Shown here: one piece after another, positions 63,860 to 64,000 of the stretch
Layout: the number at the start of each line of letters is the position of its first letter
How positions within the stretch are numbered: position 1 is the first letter of the stretch
NCBI RefSeq assembly: GCF_002091985.1
Contig: NZ_MKKX01000003.1
Span: 121,203-185,202 of the forward strand
Direction: 5' to 3'
Length of the DNA stretch: 64,000 nt
Source: Rhodococcus sp. 1163
GTDB taxonomy: Bacteria > Actinomycetota > Actinomycetes > Mycobacteriales > Mycobacteriaceae
The notes under the pieces: model-generated
The model's database searches: none
What the model saw: the letters and a program-made list of their open reading frames with translations, nothing else
What the model was told of the DNA's origin: nothing
Program-made: the position numbers and the translations under genes

Positions 63860-64000
63860 GTCATGTAAACGATGCCGCATCTTGGCTCAAGAGGACTGCG
63901 TATCCGCCTGGCAGGTCCCCGATAGTCGGACCACCGTGTTCTAGAGCCACGGTGTGATTGATGTCAGTCGATCTCGCAGCCCACGGGTTGGTGCGTGTGG

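Noticed and set aside
1..64000. CRISPR array or IS element with terminal repeats
   Set aside because: No regularly spaced short repeats and no intact transposase were found; the only recombinase relic is the serine-recombinase tail at 60192-60350.

Overview
This is chromosomal DNA of a high-GC actinobacterium of the Mycobacteriales, most like Rhodococcus. From 62 to about 53,140 the gene order follows the mycobacterial backbone: comEA-comEC-holA-rpsT, the MazF-like gene and lepA, GH15 trehalase, sulfate transport and reduction genes, hemW, hrcA-dnaJ-rsmE, phoH-ybeY-corC-era, amidase, recO-uppS, zur/smtB, glyS, a TPM protein, dgt-dnaG and tRNA-Asn. Many starts are GTG. Genes are often coupled by 4-base ATGA/GTGA overlaps, and several lie 6-8 bases after a TANNNT box, as expected for leaderless mRNAs.

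Region by region: 1-10.9 kb holds DNA-uptake remnants (comEA, comEC), holA, rpsT, an aquaporin, a MazF-fold protein, lepA, a nitronate monooxygenase-like enzyme, a GH15 trehalase and two tiny membrane proteins. 10.9-20.8 kb is a complete assimilatory sulfur block. A plus-strand operon imports sulfate (cysP-cysT-cysW-cysA). It converges on a minus-strand operon that makes APS (cysD, cysN), reduces it (cysH) and reduces sulfite (sir), with a chelatase for the siroheme cofactor. Each operon is preceded by a short Cys-rich open frame that looks like a cysteine-sensing leader peptide. 20.9-31 kb carries heme chaperone, heat-shock regulation, rRNA maturation and ribosome assembly genes. 31-38.4 kb holds membrane proteins, an antiporter, a lipid kinase and an amidase. 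38.4-52.9 kb holds recO, uppS, zinc regulators, glyS, a TPM protein, an ABC exporter with a two-component system, dgt and dnaG.

From tRNA-Asn(GTT) at 53,064 to the window end the DNA is accessory. A 5.4-kb integrated element lies between two copies of a ~337-bp direct repeat that starts inside the tRNA 3' half. It carries a tyrosine recombinase that shows decay, a small putative antitoxin, a Doc/Fic-like toxin fused to a DUF6941-like domain, and a KAP-type P-loop NTPase. The right repeat copy contains both the tRNA 3' end (attR) and what looks like the left end of a second, related element whose integrase is missing. This points to tandem integration at one tRNA. The second segment holds unknown genes, a serine-recombinase fragment, a hypothetical helical protein and a HipA-like kinase/DUF3037 gene pair.

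The best candidates for something new are the Doc-DUF6941 fusion with its KAP neighbour, the tandem tRNA-Asn island, the two Cys leader peptides with the inverted repeat upstream of the sulfite-reductase leader, and the HipA-like/DUF3037 pair. All function calls rest on motif recognition and remembered gene order; no database search was run.
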